DNA from: Pyrrhosoma nymphula
Lineage: Eukaryota > Arthropoda > Insecta > Odonata > Coenagrionidae
DNA: 64,000 nt
NCBI GenBank assembly: GCA_963573305.1
Contig: OY754330.1
Coordinates: 17,890,596 to 17,954,595 of the forward strand
Direction of reading: 5' to 3'
Position 1 is the stretch's first letter. Each line of letters begins with the position of its first letter. Below are positions 12,471 to 23,360 of this stretch, in pieces. Under the pieces are notes generated by a model that did no database searches, was not told the DNA's origin, and saw nothing but the letters and a program-made list of their open reading frames with translations. The position numbers and the translations under genes are program-made.

Positions 12471-13091
12471 AATTCTTTTAACAAAAAGACTTCGCAAAAA
12501 ATAATAGAATATAGTAGCTTCCAATGAAACTTTTAACTAGGTATTTCCATAGGTAAAGATGAAGAGAATGGTTTTTCGGGTTTCCATCCGCGTTTATCCA
12601 TTTTGGTGGACAATATTTCGCCAGCGTTCCAGCTAACTTCCAAAAAAAAATCAAAAAAACCCGAAAAACCATTCTCTTCATCAACGAAACTCCGCGGAAG
12701 CCTTCACGAAAATTTCCATAGGTAGTGTAGCTAGTTAGATGATTTACTCCCTAATACTAGTATGCTTACCTACTACCTAGTACTAACAGTACACCGTGCC
12801 TGTTTTCAGCATGACTCTTGCATCTCTGTCCATTTATGTAGCTGTAGATGTAGCTGCAAAATACATAAATACTAACGGTCCCTCTAACATTGGTAGCATA
12901 TCTATAGAGTAGTGCACGCTTGTGTGGCTTCGCCTAGTGACAAGCATTAGTGATTTATACTAATGCATCAATAGTCGTAGTTACACTAACATTAATAGGA
13001 TATTGTGTAATGCATGTTGGTGACTACTAACCTCTGCCACACACCCTTGAGGTGGCTTTCAGGGTATTTTTTAGATGTAGATGTAGACGAG
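12470..13091 (+). mobile_element. GTAGAT-tailed LINE 3' UTR copy, interrupted by a 156-bp insertion
   Basis: The plus strand matches the 3' UTR of the LINE at 7466-8310 in opposite orientation: CTTTTAACTAGGT, then ATAGGTAGTGTAGCTAGTTAG, GATTTACTCCCTAATACTAG, CATGTTGGTGACTACT, and the end CAGGGTATTTT with TAGATGTAGATGTAGA. Between CTTTTAACTAGGT and GTGTAGCTAG sits a foreign 156-bp segment, described separately. No coding part is present. Confidence 0.75.
12543..12724 (-). mobile_element. Nested 156-bp hairpin element with 13-bp target duplication
   Basis: ATTTCCATAGGTA occurs at 12543-12555 and again at 12712-12724, and the 156 bp between them interrupt the LINE UTR at exactly this point, so this is a target-site duplication. 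Inside is a perfect 26-bp inverted repeat, 12558-12583 against 12657-12682 (GATGAAGAGAATGG... / ...CCATTCTCTTCATC). The internal part, read on the minus strand, has AACGCTGGCGAAATATTGTCC, resembling the CAACGCCGGCGAAACTGTTGTCC motif at the Penelope-type end near 1930. It may be a small non-autonomous element related to a Penelope-like end. Confidence 0.65.
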
Positions 13092-13189
13092 GTTGTATAA
13101 TATATTATTCGGCAAAGTTGAGAAAAATATATATTTCATGCAGTTGCGCCTACTCCTTCAAAGCCAACCAGAACACATTCCCTCATAGT

Positions 13190-13640
13190 CCACACTTCCT
13201 TTCTTCCTCAGGCTCCTTCGCCCTCTTCTCTTTCTTCCATTATCTTCTATCCCACTCTACTGCCACCACAGGCAAACAATCCCTTTGACTTCCCCCCAAC
13301 CCCTCCCTCCCTCCCCCCTCCCCCCCCCATCAGACCCCTCTGTCCATTTTACCCCTCCTCCCATATCCGCAACAATCTGCTCTCCTTCTCAATACTTCTC
13401 TTTCTCTCTCTCTGAGCTCATTCTCCCCCTCCCTCTCTCTCTCCCCCTCCCCCGTGGCTCGCCCTGCCCTACCCTCCTCCCCCTCAGAAAGACGCCCCCA
13501 AGGGGCAGCGCAGACCATCATTCCCTCTCTTCCTCCTCCCCCCCTTGGTCCGTTATCCTTCCCTGGCCGGCAAGTATCTACCACCACCAACCATCTTCCT
13601 CAAATCCTCACCTCACATTTCTTCCTTTCCTCCACACCTC
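13190..13640. repeat. Pyrimidine-rich tract (plus strand)
   Basis: C/T-dominated sequence with CTCTCTCT stretches near 13400-13440. Overlapping Pro/Ser-rich frames on plus and a Gly/Arg/Glu-rich frame on minus are composition effects. Confidence 0.65.
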
Positions 13641-16130
13641 GTAAACCATCCTATAATTTATTTGGTTTTTCAGGCCGCCACAAACAGCGTAGATTGCTTA
13701 ACCTATGCGCGGTCGCGTAGGTATTTGTGACGGTAAAAGGTCACCAAGTATGGTGTATTTCATCTTTTTAATTTTTAACTCTTTGGTTTAAAAATAAGAT
13801 AATTATTTGTAATAAAATATGTTTCGCTACTTCACAAGCCACTTGTGGAAAACAGAAGACTACAGTGGTATTTTATCTATTTATTGATTTATATGAAGGA
13901 AATCATGCCATCCTCAAATTCTCGTCCATCTAGATCTACAGTCTCTTAGTTCGATTCCTTATAATCCAGGCTTTTCTGTAGAAAAATTTATTTAGTTCAT
14001 TGCTCAAAAATCAATTACAGTTTCATGAGTTTCCTTATAAATGATGTATGAGGATAACTATTAAATACACGGTAAGAATTTGTACACAAAAAAATTTGTT
14101 GGCGTGGATAAACCTATCACAATAAAATCTTAATCCACGGTAAAAGCATTAAGGTTGAAAGGTTGAAAGAAAAAATCCGGAGAGTTTGTGTTCTTATTAG
14201 TAAAAATAAAACAAGGTCCTTTTTGAAAAAAAACTATAATAGCTATGATTTTATGTGTATTTAATAACCCTAGATGAATGCTGTTATTCATGTGCCTACT
14301 TGAGAGTACCTACCTCTTCACGCCCAAATTCCCCCAGAAAACACCTTCCTCTCCCGTCTCCACCTCATTCCTCCTTCGTCACTTGGTTCGTAAAACATCT
14401 ATTGGATTTTCAGGTTCACGGACCGCAACAAATATCATCACTCCTGCTGCCTTCTTCTACGGCCTTACGTCCCGTCAGAACAGCTTGTGTACAGCGAGAC
14501 TTATCCCTTTAGAGGGAGAATCTGATTCAAAGTAAGTTAGAGCGCATGACGTCTCGATTTGACTAAATCGAGATCGCAGCGAAGATGCCGGCCAACATCA
14601 ACTGATTAAAAGCTTTCTAATATTAAAATCACGATAACATATGCTTTTAAATTCACCGAAACCATCGAAGACTTCCGCTCACCACAATAAAACATCAAAA
14701 TCTACATCATACAGAGGAACGATCGAAAGGTTTTCAAATTTATTTCAACATGCATTCATGGTAAGATTCTCCTCACGAGTAATTTCTTCATTTTGCTATT
14801 CAAAGTTACAGTTAAACAACATACGATGTGATATTAATTTTTAAGGTGGTGTTTTTGAAACAAAATAGGTTTTATAATGTCTGGTTACCCTCGACTGTTA
14901 AATGACGTAGGCTTCACAATGATGTGATTTTGACTGAAAATTTGTATAGGGTAAACTAAATTGAAATTTCAGTTAGTAAACGCGAGCATTACCGATGCGA
15001 GAGCATTTTCATATCGGTTATTATGCCGAGATAAAGTTTAACGAATTACTATAAAAAACTATTTTGTGGTTAATTTATGCATATTATTAATTTTTAAATC
15101 CATTTATATAACATCACTGTTTTGGAATAAAAACAGGAAAATATACTTTTTATGGTCTATTAAAGGCATTTCTTAATTTTTCCCGGGAAATGAAGTTGTG
15201 AACACATCTGAAATCAGCTTCCACAATGAAGAGATCATATGAGAGGGTAGGACTTGAGTGCTAAACTTAGAAATCAAACTTTGGGCTCCTCCCTGTGAGT
15301 ATAAGATTCGCTGAGACTGAAGTTTATTTGTATGTCTCTCCTGCATCAATAAAGGCTCGTCTAAAAGCGGTTTTTTTTCAAAAATTCAAAGCTGTATAAA
15401 TTTAGCGGCGTTACCCGCAGTGGAGATAATATGCGTTAAACTAATTGGTCTGTACTTGGATCTTAGTTTAATGTAATTATTTTACCGAATGTTTTTAATT
15501 ATTCACATTCTCTAGTTGATTTTTAGGGTTCCCCGAACCAGTAAGCATAGGTTTAGAAAATTCAAGAAGTTATCTTATTTTTCGTCTCAAAAAGCCCAAC
15601 GTTTTCTCGTTTCTTTTCATTTTCGTTTCTAACTTTCTACTTCTTTTCTTACTCTCTCATAAGTCTTCGTTATGAAATTTTACTACAACAAAAAACAACA
15701 TGTATCAGTTGGAATCACTTTATGGGACCAGGAATAGAGTCAAATAGAAATGAGGTAATCTTTTTAGCAAATGTATGCCTCTCCTGAAGCAATAAAGGCT
15801 CGTATCTTTAGTTTAGCTTTAAAGCATTCTAATTTCAGCCCCGAAGGTGGGCAAGCGCCGACCTGAGACCGAGTCTCACGCATCGCCGGAATAAGGGCCC
15901 CATTCACAGTTGCCCCGACATTATGGCAGCTGTAGGGGCGGAGGAGCTCTGGAATGATATTCTCAGTCGGCCCTACAACGACTTCTGGGGAGTGGTGGGG
16001 GTGGTTATGTTGTCTGCCGTCCTGTGATTATGTATACGATGAGGTTTGCTTTCGTAGCACCATTTTTGTCCACTGATGGAGGGATCGGATTGAACTAGAG
16101 ATGACAAGTGAAATGCGATTTGATGTATGC
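13640..16130. other. No gene seen; one short dispersed direct repeat
   Basis: AT-rich sequence. A roughly 30-bp motif, GTATG-CTCTCCTG followed by CAATAAAGGCTCGT, occurs at about 15341-15371 and again at 15773-15803, perhaps ends of one retroelement family. The 11-mer TTTAGCGGCGT recurs near 15401. Confidence 0.5.
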
Positions 16131-16133
16131 AAT

Positions 16134-16570
16134 CTCGTCAGCAGGTTCGTTGACAGCATTATTTTCCCTCTAAACATTCATTTAACGGGCTCAGAGTGGT
16201 GCCAAAATAGTTCTAATAGGTATTAGCAAATAAAATAAAAGTTACCTTGATGTTATGTATTACTATACGCAATAAAAAAGTTAATTTATGTGAGAGGGGA
16301 ATTGGTGCCGTCAGCAGGTTTATTTATTTATTTCATCACCACCGAAAACAGCACATATTGGCCTTTACATCGGGGTATTTTAACAATTAACAACGGACAA
16401 GCACAAACAACCATGTCCTGGGAAGTGAAAAATCCTCCCCAGGCGGGATTTGAACCCGCGACCTTTGGGTTAGCAGGCGAGGACACTACCCCGCCGCCAC
16501 CGAGGCCGAGGCCGTGGCCGAGTTTGTTGACAGCATTAACTTCCCTTAAAACATTCATTTATCGACGTTG
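16134..16570 (+). repeat. Local duplication split by the SINE
   Basis: Unit A (about 16137-16190) reads GTCAGCAGGTTCGTTGACAG, then CATTATTTTCCCTCTAAACA, then TTCATTTA. Unit B has GTCAGCAGG at 16310-16318, then the SINE, then TTTGTTGACAGCATTAACTT, CCCTTAAAACATTCATTTA at 16523-16561. The undisturbed unit A shows what unit B looked like before the SINE entered. Confidence 0.65.
16319..16520 (-). mobile_element. tRNA-derived SINE
   Basis: On the minus strand, from about 16508 to 16430, the sequence is a tRNA-like head: TGGCGGCGGGGTAGTG (A-box position), an anticodon-arm-like CCTGCTAACCC, and GGTCGCGGGTTCAAATCC carrying a good B box (GGTTCAAATCC). An unrelated body of about 110 bp follows and ends in ATGAAATAAATAAATAAA near 16319. 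Head, body and short A-rich repeat tail are the standard layout of tRNA-derived SINEs transcribed by RNA polymerase III. The anticodon arm looks most like a serine GCT tRNA. It sits inside one copy of a local duplication, which pins its insertion point. Confidence 0.75.
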
Positions 16571-17242
16571 ACGACAAGGCGCAAATACTCCGTATTGATG
16601 ACAGCAATTGATTTTCCTAAAGAATTAACTTATTTGTTACAAAGCAGAACCAAATACATTTTTGCTACGTTTTTATAAATAACGTTGTACTTTTCATGGG
16701 CTTAGCTCACATCTTAGGTATTCTAACAACGATTATTTCATCGAGGTGTTCAGCAGACGGAATCTGGCAGCTATTATGGGTGTAACCGTGTACGAGGTAC
16801 CCTACAGGGAACCCTACATGAGTAGGGGATGTTTGTTTTAAAAATGGCTGCTCTGATGACGTATATAGCATTATACCCGTTTGTTTAGTATTATTTGCAC
16901 CCGTTGATTACGTCAGTATGGCAGGATGGCGTATACAGGGTTGGCGAGCCCTGCAGGGAATACTGAGAGTACGGCCCTTAAGTCCTAGCTCGCTCGCCCA
17001 CTGGTTCCTTCGTCCGACGCCGGCACAGCTGCTCTCGCGTATCGCCGTGACTATCAGTATACGATTGCGGGTTGAAATGCGCCGATCGACGAGAAAATGA
17101 AATGCGACTTTGATTGCGTAAGCATTTTCTCAAGGATAGAAAAAGGGAGGATAATAAATACTCTCATATGTATATATAATTGTGCTCATCACTGACTGCC
17201 TCTGTAACGCTGTTAGATGGAGCCACAGTCACGAAAACAGAT

Positions 17243-17882
17243 TTAACCCGGGAGTGGTCGCTAAGCTACTTATCACGCGAGCGGTCGCGTGTGAGACTTT
17301 TTCTCACACTCAGATGTACCATTGATCATCTATCATAGAGCGTTTATTAGCAATATATTACACTATATTTAGATGATTTATTTATCTTAATGTTCATTTG
17401 AAACAATGATTTCCACTTGTACACAATTACTGATACAATTAAACAATAATTGCTAATTTTACTGGTGATGATACTATTGGATATTAATGAAGAAAATTAC
17501 CATTCTCAAGAAGAAATATTTATTTATGAGGACATAATTTCTCATGACTCATAAATTTGCATTAACGTATCTGCTGTCCACGAAATGAATGAAATTTACG
17601 CGCACGTTGCGAAAGTGTAACGCAACGGAGTGATACAAAAACACTAACGTCAGTGGTCGCGCGATGAGGAAAAGTCTCACACCTTGTAGCCGACGGTATC
17701 AGACTTATCATTACACAGCTGTGGACGCTTCATTTACACTTTTTGAGACGGTCGGTCAATAGGAAGAGATAAAAAGTCAGCTAGAAGGAAAGGGAACTTA
17801 TTCTAACTCATGATTACAACGTGAGCACAAGTTTAAATGTGGTGTGAGTGAAAATCTCATAGCGCGACCAATGGCAGGTTAA
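17243..17882 (+). mobile_element. TTAA-flanked piggyBac-type non-autonomous element, copy 1 (632 bp)
   Basis: TTAA lies at 17243-17246 and 17879-17882. Just inside are CCCGGGAGTGGTCGC on the left and GCGACCAATGGCAGG on the right; the reverse complement of the right end is CCTGCCATTGGTCGC, giving imperfect terminal inverted repeats starting with CC. TTAA target duplication plus a C-rich start is characteristic of the piggyBac superfamily. Subterminal palindromes (GTGTGAGACTTTTTCTCACAC) lie about 50 bp in. No transposase frame is present, so movement would need a transposase in trans. A second copy in opposite orientation lies at 20174-20795. Confidence 0.75.
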
Positions 17883-18339
17883 GCCCTCTGAACTGCCTAT
17901 TCCTTCAAGGAAGTGGTAGACCGGTGGTAAGGTGGTGGATTGTTGAGTGGATGGTATTGAGTGCCCTGGTGTGGTAAATATTTTATTTCTTTTTACTCTC
18001 TAAAGTGACACACTCATGGAATTTCGGGGAGCAAAGCGAATTAGATGGAGCCACAAATCCAATTGTTTGTTGTGTTCGTCATCATTTAACGGGCGCCTAG
18101 GTGCAGAGTGTTTTGTAGATGCAGATGTAGATATGAAAAATTGGAGGATCCCTTTTTAACGGAAAGACAGATTACTACAAACCAAACACCTCGTACAATC
18201 GCTGTGAGCTCGCTGCGTCACGGAAAGAGTTAAGGTAACTTATACTCTAGGTCATAAGTAAGTGATGCTCATCAAATTGGAAACTTACTGATTGATACGT
18301 AAGGAATGATACGAAGCTCATTGTTACCGTTTTTACAAT

Positions 18340-18478
18340 TTTTTATAACGTTACACTAACTTTAGTCGTAGTTACATTAACTTGAGGGTATAAAATATTG
18401 CATGTCGGTAACGTCTCATCCGCTGCAACACACCCTCGAGGTGGCTTTCATGGTATTTTGTATACGTAGATACCTGTG
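18340..18478 (+). mobile_element. Degenerate 3' end of the GTAGAT-tailed LINE
   Basis: CGTAGTTACATTAACTT, GCATGTCGGTAACGTCTCA and ACACACCCTCGAGGTGGCTT followed by TCATGGTATTTTGTATACGTAGATA match the end of the 12470-13091 copy with substitutions. A still more degraded end (TTTTGTAGATGCAGATGTAGAT) lies at 18112-18133. Confidence 0.65.
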
Positions 18479-18759
18479 GCAATATCTTATGTAACACCAA
18501 TCGATTCCTGTTGTTTGCATTTCTTTCCATAAAAACCGCTCCATTCGCCTATTTTCGAAAGAATTCCACCGTAGATTCGCTCGTTCAAGAGGGATGATAT
18601 CTTTTTACGAAGCCGAAAGTTTCTCGAGTCTCACAGTGGGTAGTAGCTACTTCTTTTTGCATTTCACTCGAGGTTTGAGGATGGACTCGCGATTAAGGAA
18701 CGTGTCTTGCTCCTTTAATTCCGCTTTCGCTCCACATTCTCCCCGTTTTCCTGGATGCT

Positions 18760-19110
18760 GAGAATTCTCTCTTTCTCTCTTTACGGGCACTCATCCTTTC
18801 AAACTCCCGCACCCTCCCTCTTCAATTTCCTCCCACACCCTCCAACAGACTCTCTCTCTTTCTCTCTGGACCAACCTCACAACCTTCAGTGAAAATAAAA
18901 TGCATCCCTCCCACCCTTCACCTCCTCCACTCCATACTCTCCCTACCTCGCCGTGCGCCGGTCTCCAGGATCGCCAGCCACCCCACACACACTCCGTCCT
19001 CCGCCACGCCCTCCACCACCTCCTCCACCCCCTCCCTCCCTTCCTCCCCCCCAGCGGGATACAGAGAGAGGAGATGAAGAGGGAGAGAGCGAGAGAGAGA
19101 GGGAAGGATC
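18760..19110. repeat. Adjacent pyrimidine-rich and purine-rich tracts
   Basis: About 290 bp of C/T-rich plus strand switch near 19060 to about 50 bp of G/A-rich sequence (GAGAGAGGAGATGAAGAGGG and GAGAGAGCGAGAGAGAGAGG). Open frames across it are low complexity. The remaining parts of 17883-20169 show no gene. Confidence 0.65.
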
Positions 19111-20169
19111 GATCGACCGACCTGCCACCTACCGGCACCCCTGTCCCGTGTTACGCCGCACAGGGACCTCTCCTCTCCCCCATCCGCTGTGAGTCGCCAC
19201 CTAAAACAGAACGCTCATCTCCTACTACCACTCATAACTCACAACGCACAGACAGAAGGAGAAGAAAGCCAAAAGAGAATGCGAAAAAATTCTGAAGGCA
19301 TTATTACATGATTGTACAAATTTTAACACAGAAATATATCACTAGACGCCGACAGAAGGGACAACATCGATGAGTTACGCTACCGACCTAATAATAAGTA
19401 CAAGTATTTTTTCTTCCCAAGTGCTACCGGTGACTACTACAGAACCTGCTAGACCCTAAGATACTTCTTGAATAACCATTACGCTTCTCGTCCTTTCATT
19501 GCCGCAATTCCTTTTTCCAATTCTCCCTCTTCTTCATGGTTGGTTCCCTGGCATCCCCCACCACAAGCCCTTGTAAAGGCTTTCAGTTTAGAGTGTTGGT
19601 GCATGCAAGTATCAAATCAAACGATGGATTTGAAAGCTCATCAATTCTGAAGGAAATAAGTTCAACTGAACCGGGAAACGAACATGGATCCTTCCAATTC
19701 CAGAATCTGGAAATAATATTAATCACAATCGTCTATCGAGAACGTCTTCCCTTGTTTATTTTCTTCGCCTGGCCTTCAAATGTAATTGATTTACAATTTC
19801 CTTAATGGTAACCACCAACGAAGGATATGACAGAGTTTCTACACATTAAATGTACTAGCGCCATTTTTTTCAGGCCCAAACGAAAAAGAATAAAAGTAAA
19901 AACAGGTTTTAAACTTGTGTAATCAAAATATATGTTTTGTAAGTGAATACGTTTTGCAAATGTTCATTAGGTATTTTCAATGCGCGTGACATATCGCAAT
20001 CGTGGCCAACCTTACCTTTGCAAATAAGTAAGATGGCCGCGCATGCTGGTGCAGTTATATTGCTGGCTATAGAACTGTCAGTATGCACCTCCGTCTTATT
20101 AAGTTTCCTTAACAATAAAGAACCAACTTGCGCATTTTTATTTGTTGATTATTTGATTATAGTACTAGT

Positions 20170-20799
20170 ATAACCCGCCATTGGTCGCGCAATGAGATTT
20201 TCTCTCACACCAAATTTAAACTTGTGCTCACTTTGTTATCATGAGTTAGAATAAGATCCCTTTCCCTCTAGCTGACTTTTTATCTCTTCCTATTGACCGA
20301 CTGTGTCATAAATTATATATGAAGCGTCCGCAGCTGTGTAATGATATGTCTGGCACCGTTGGCTAAAAGGTGTGAGACTTTTTCTCATCGCGCGACCACT
20401 GACGTTAGTGTTTTTGTATAACTCAGTTGCGTTACACTCGCGCAGCATGCGGGCAAAGTTGATTCATTTCGTGGAGAGCAGTTATTTTAATATAAATTTA
20501 TGAGTAATAAGAATGTATGTCCTCATAAATGAATATTTCTTCAAGAAAATTGTAATTTTCTTCATTTATACCCAAACATAACATCGCCAGTAAATTAGCA
20601 ATGATTACGTAATTGAATCAGTTAATGTGTATCCGTGGAAATAATTGTTTCAAATAAACATTTAGAGAAATAAATTAAATATAATTATAGCATATTATAT
20701 TGCCAATAAACGATATATGATAGATAATCTGAGTGTGAGAATAAGCCTCACACGCGACCGCTCGCGTGATAGGTAGCATAGCGACCACACCCGGGTTAA
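20170..20799 (-). mobile_element. TTAA-flanked piggyBac-type non-autonomous element, copy 2 (622 bp), inverted relative to copy 1
   Basis: This copy is the reverse complement of 17247-17878 with scattered differences: it starts CCCGCCATTGGTCGCGC at 20174 and ends GCGACCACACCCGGG at 20795. The right target site is TTAA (20796-20799) and the left has decayed to ATAA (20170-20173). Internal landmarks such as CTAGCTGACTTTTTATCTC and GCGCGACCACTGACGTTAGT pair with the matching parts of copy 1. Together the two copies form a large inverted pair with a 2.3-kb centre. Confidence 0.75.
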
Positions 20800-21670
20800 T
20801 TACATTTTTAGTGTTGAGTGTGTTATAAAAAGAAAATAATAACTTGAAAATTACGTGACTTGAATCATAGGGTGGATTCAAATATTCAGCTTTACCCTTT
20901 TCCCAAAATTGTGTACGCCAAATACTTCATTATGGTCGTAATTTCAACAGAAGCAAAAGGGTTTATAAAGACAAAGTGATAACAAATATTTCCATTATGA
21001 AAATATGTTTTATTGCCATCTCTTTCTCTGCTCTGTATAACCACTGTATTTCCTCAGCTTCAGAGTAGGGAAAGCATGTCTTTAATCTAGCATTGATCAT
21101 ATAATTTATGATGGGAAAAATCTTTGGGTACCAAGGGAAGCATATCGTTGAGCTAAAGCGACAATGAGACTGCAAGATTGCTCTGGGTGAAACACAAGAT
21201 AACTGAAGTAATGATAAGTGTAGTAAGTATTATACCCTTCATAACCGCCTATAAGCCAGAAAAATAAATTATCAATCCGAATTTAAACGAATTATTTTCC
21301 TGAAGACTAAATGAAGTGAAGCAAGTTCTGTAATTTCTAAAAGAAAAAAAAAAGAAAGCCATTTTCATGGAATAATTTACTTTAAAAGTTTATTAGTACT
21401 TTAGTATAGTACTTTAGTTTGATAACCAACCGATATGAGTACAAGAACAGCGAATGTTAAAATGAAGGGGGAAATTGGATTAGACGGTGGCCTCATCAGT
21501 TCCGCAACCAGAAAAATGACTGCACTCCAGGAAGCTGCACAACCATGTCACGCAGACCACTATTTGAAAGAAATACTTCGGCCATCTACCTTGTTTACAA
21601 TGGTTACCATGGCGCTACCTTATTCATGGTGACGATGTCCCATGTACATAAAAAATAACGACCATAAACC
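20800..21670. other. No gene seen
   Basis: AT-rich, short frames only, no repeat recognised. Confidence 0.5.
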
Positions 21671-21677
21671 CTCCATA

Positions 21678-22160
21678 CCCAATAACCCTCCATTAGTACT
21701 TGTAATTAATAAAAGTGGTCAAGAAAAAACGCAGCAAAATAAAAAATAAATGCTACGAGCTAAAATGAGTCTTTGTAACATTTACTTACGTAAAATATGA
21801 ATTCATTACCCAAGTACCTCAAGTATGAAAAATTAGTTACAACTTAATTAATTTACAAAAATTAACAAAAAATTATTTATCCATAAGAAGAAATAGATTT
21901 TCAATGCCGTCATGTTCACCTTAAACCCTGATGTTGCTAATATTAAATAGCTAAACGTTGGCGAAGGGAAATTGATACATTTTTTAAACATTGACCAACC
22001 CTCCAACAAATAAGTATTTACATTTCATTAAAAGTGGCCAAGAACAAGCACAACAAAATTTTAAAAATAAATGATACAAACTAAAATGAATCATTATAAC
22101 ATTTATTTGTGTAAAATGTGTATTCATTACCCAATTACCTCAAGTATGAAAACCCATTTT
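21678..22160. repeat. Direct repeat of about 160 bp, starts 315 bp apart
   Basis: AACCCTCCA starts both copies (about 21678 and 21993). Both continue with AAAAGTGG-CAAGAA, GC-CA-CAAAAT, AAAATAAATG, TAAAATGA, TAACATTTA, GTAAAAT and ATTCATTACCCAA-TACCTC plus AAGTATGAAAA. Identity is around three quarters or more. No gene is involved. Confidence 0.65.
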
Positions 22161-22429
22161 AAAACGTATTTTTCATTTTCACCATCCGCCTGAAAAACTT
22201 TACGCCCGTAGTAATTCATACAATCAACCGCATCTCTGTCATACCCTTGGTCCGTGTGGGTTTTTAGATGATGTTCGTGTGTTTCAACGGCAGCGGCCGG
22301 ATGGGAAGTAGAGGGATTGAAGGAGTGAGAATCGCTCCAACCATCCATCGTCCTACACTCGCCCATCACAGCCTCCTCCTCCTCTCGCGAAGATCCCGTG
22401 AGAAATTGGATTCGCGAATATGACGAAGT

Positions 22430-22760
22430 GGGGGGAAGGGAGAGGAGAGGGCGGAAGGAGGGGAGGGAGATCATATGCCCTTGCGTGCGGAGTCTAGCAC
22501 GCAGTGGGTAGGTGGGGGGAGGGAGGGAGGAAGATGGAGGGGGGGGGGCGGTGGAGAGTTCGCCGGTTACAGAAGGGACGAGTCGGATATGAGAAAGGCA
22601 TCAGAGAGGGAGAGAAGGGTGGATTTCAGAGGGGGGGATGTTTGCTTATTTTTTTCCCTGAAGGGACGAAATATAATACAAGGGTTGGAAAAGAGAGAGA
22701 GAGGGAGAATAGTGAGGTGTGGAGGTGGGTGAGTGAAGTTTTTCGGAGGGAGGAGAAGTC
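22430..22760. repeat. Purine-rich tract with G runs
   Basis: The plus strand is dominated by G and A, with closely spaced runs of three or more G between about 22505 and 22552 (including a run of about 10). Quadruplex formation is plausible. Gly/Arg/Glu-rich frames here are composition effects. Confidence 0.6.
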
Positions 22761-22875
22761 ACCTTTCTACCCTTATACTAACCCACATACCCACCTCTCA
22801 TTCATTTCATCTGAGTGTTAAAGATTGACTACGGAAACTTATAAAAGCGAGTTATACGAGTAAAAGCCTCACCCT

Positions 22876-23360
22876 CAGTATAATGAAGCACAGAAGTGGC
22901 AATTGTCCACTAGATAAAATTTAACACTGCCATGGTTTCGATGCACTGCATCATCAACCGGTACTGCATACAATAAAACAGTCCCGGTATGCATACAAAA
23001 TTTGCAGAAGAGGAGGTGGGGATGAGGAGATGGTTACCGAAATTGAAGCAAGGGAGGGGGGCAGGGGAAAGGGGGAAGGCTAGCAAAGAAAGGTTACGGG
23101 GGTTGGGTAGGGGAGAGGTAATATGGAAAACACACTATAATGTTAAAAGGAAGAGCACCAACAAAGCCAAAACCATTTAGAATACAGAAAAGACCAAAGA
23201 ACACAAGACATTAGGCACAGGTTAGGTGTTGACAGGTATCATTAGGGAGTTGAGGCGTTGTCACAGGTAGGAAGGGTTTGTTGGGAACAAAAGGGGTGGG
23301 GTGGTGGGGGATTCCACTTAATCTAGTGGAAAATTGCCATTTCTGTGCTTCATTATGCTG
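22876..23360. repeat. 485-bp unit bounded by 40-bp inverted repeats
   Basis: Left arm 22876-22915 (CAGTATAATGAAGCACAGAA then GTGGCAATTGTCCACTAGAT) is matched in reverse complement by 23321-23360 with four mismatches. Just inside the left arm, on the minus strand, lies GGTTGATGATGCAGTGCATC followed by GAAACC, the Penelope-type motif seen at 40041. Such ends in inverted orientation are known for Penelope-like elements, so this may be a degenerate pair of their LTR-like ends. The interior is purine-rich and has no coding similarity. Confidence 0.6.

Noticed and set aside
13940..13975. B-box-like AGTTCGATTCC as a tRNA gene
   Set aside because: No A box or cloverleaf arms upstream.
14555..14580. 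Perfect small hairpin TCTCGATTT / AAATCGAGA
   Set aside because: Too short and isolated; expected by chance in 64 kb.
18791..19295. Overlapping frames of 60-131 codons on both strands
   Set aside because: Low-complexity translations of adjacent pyrimidine and purine tracts.
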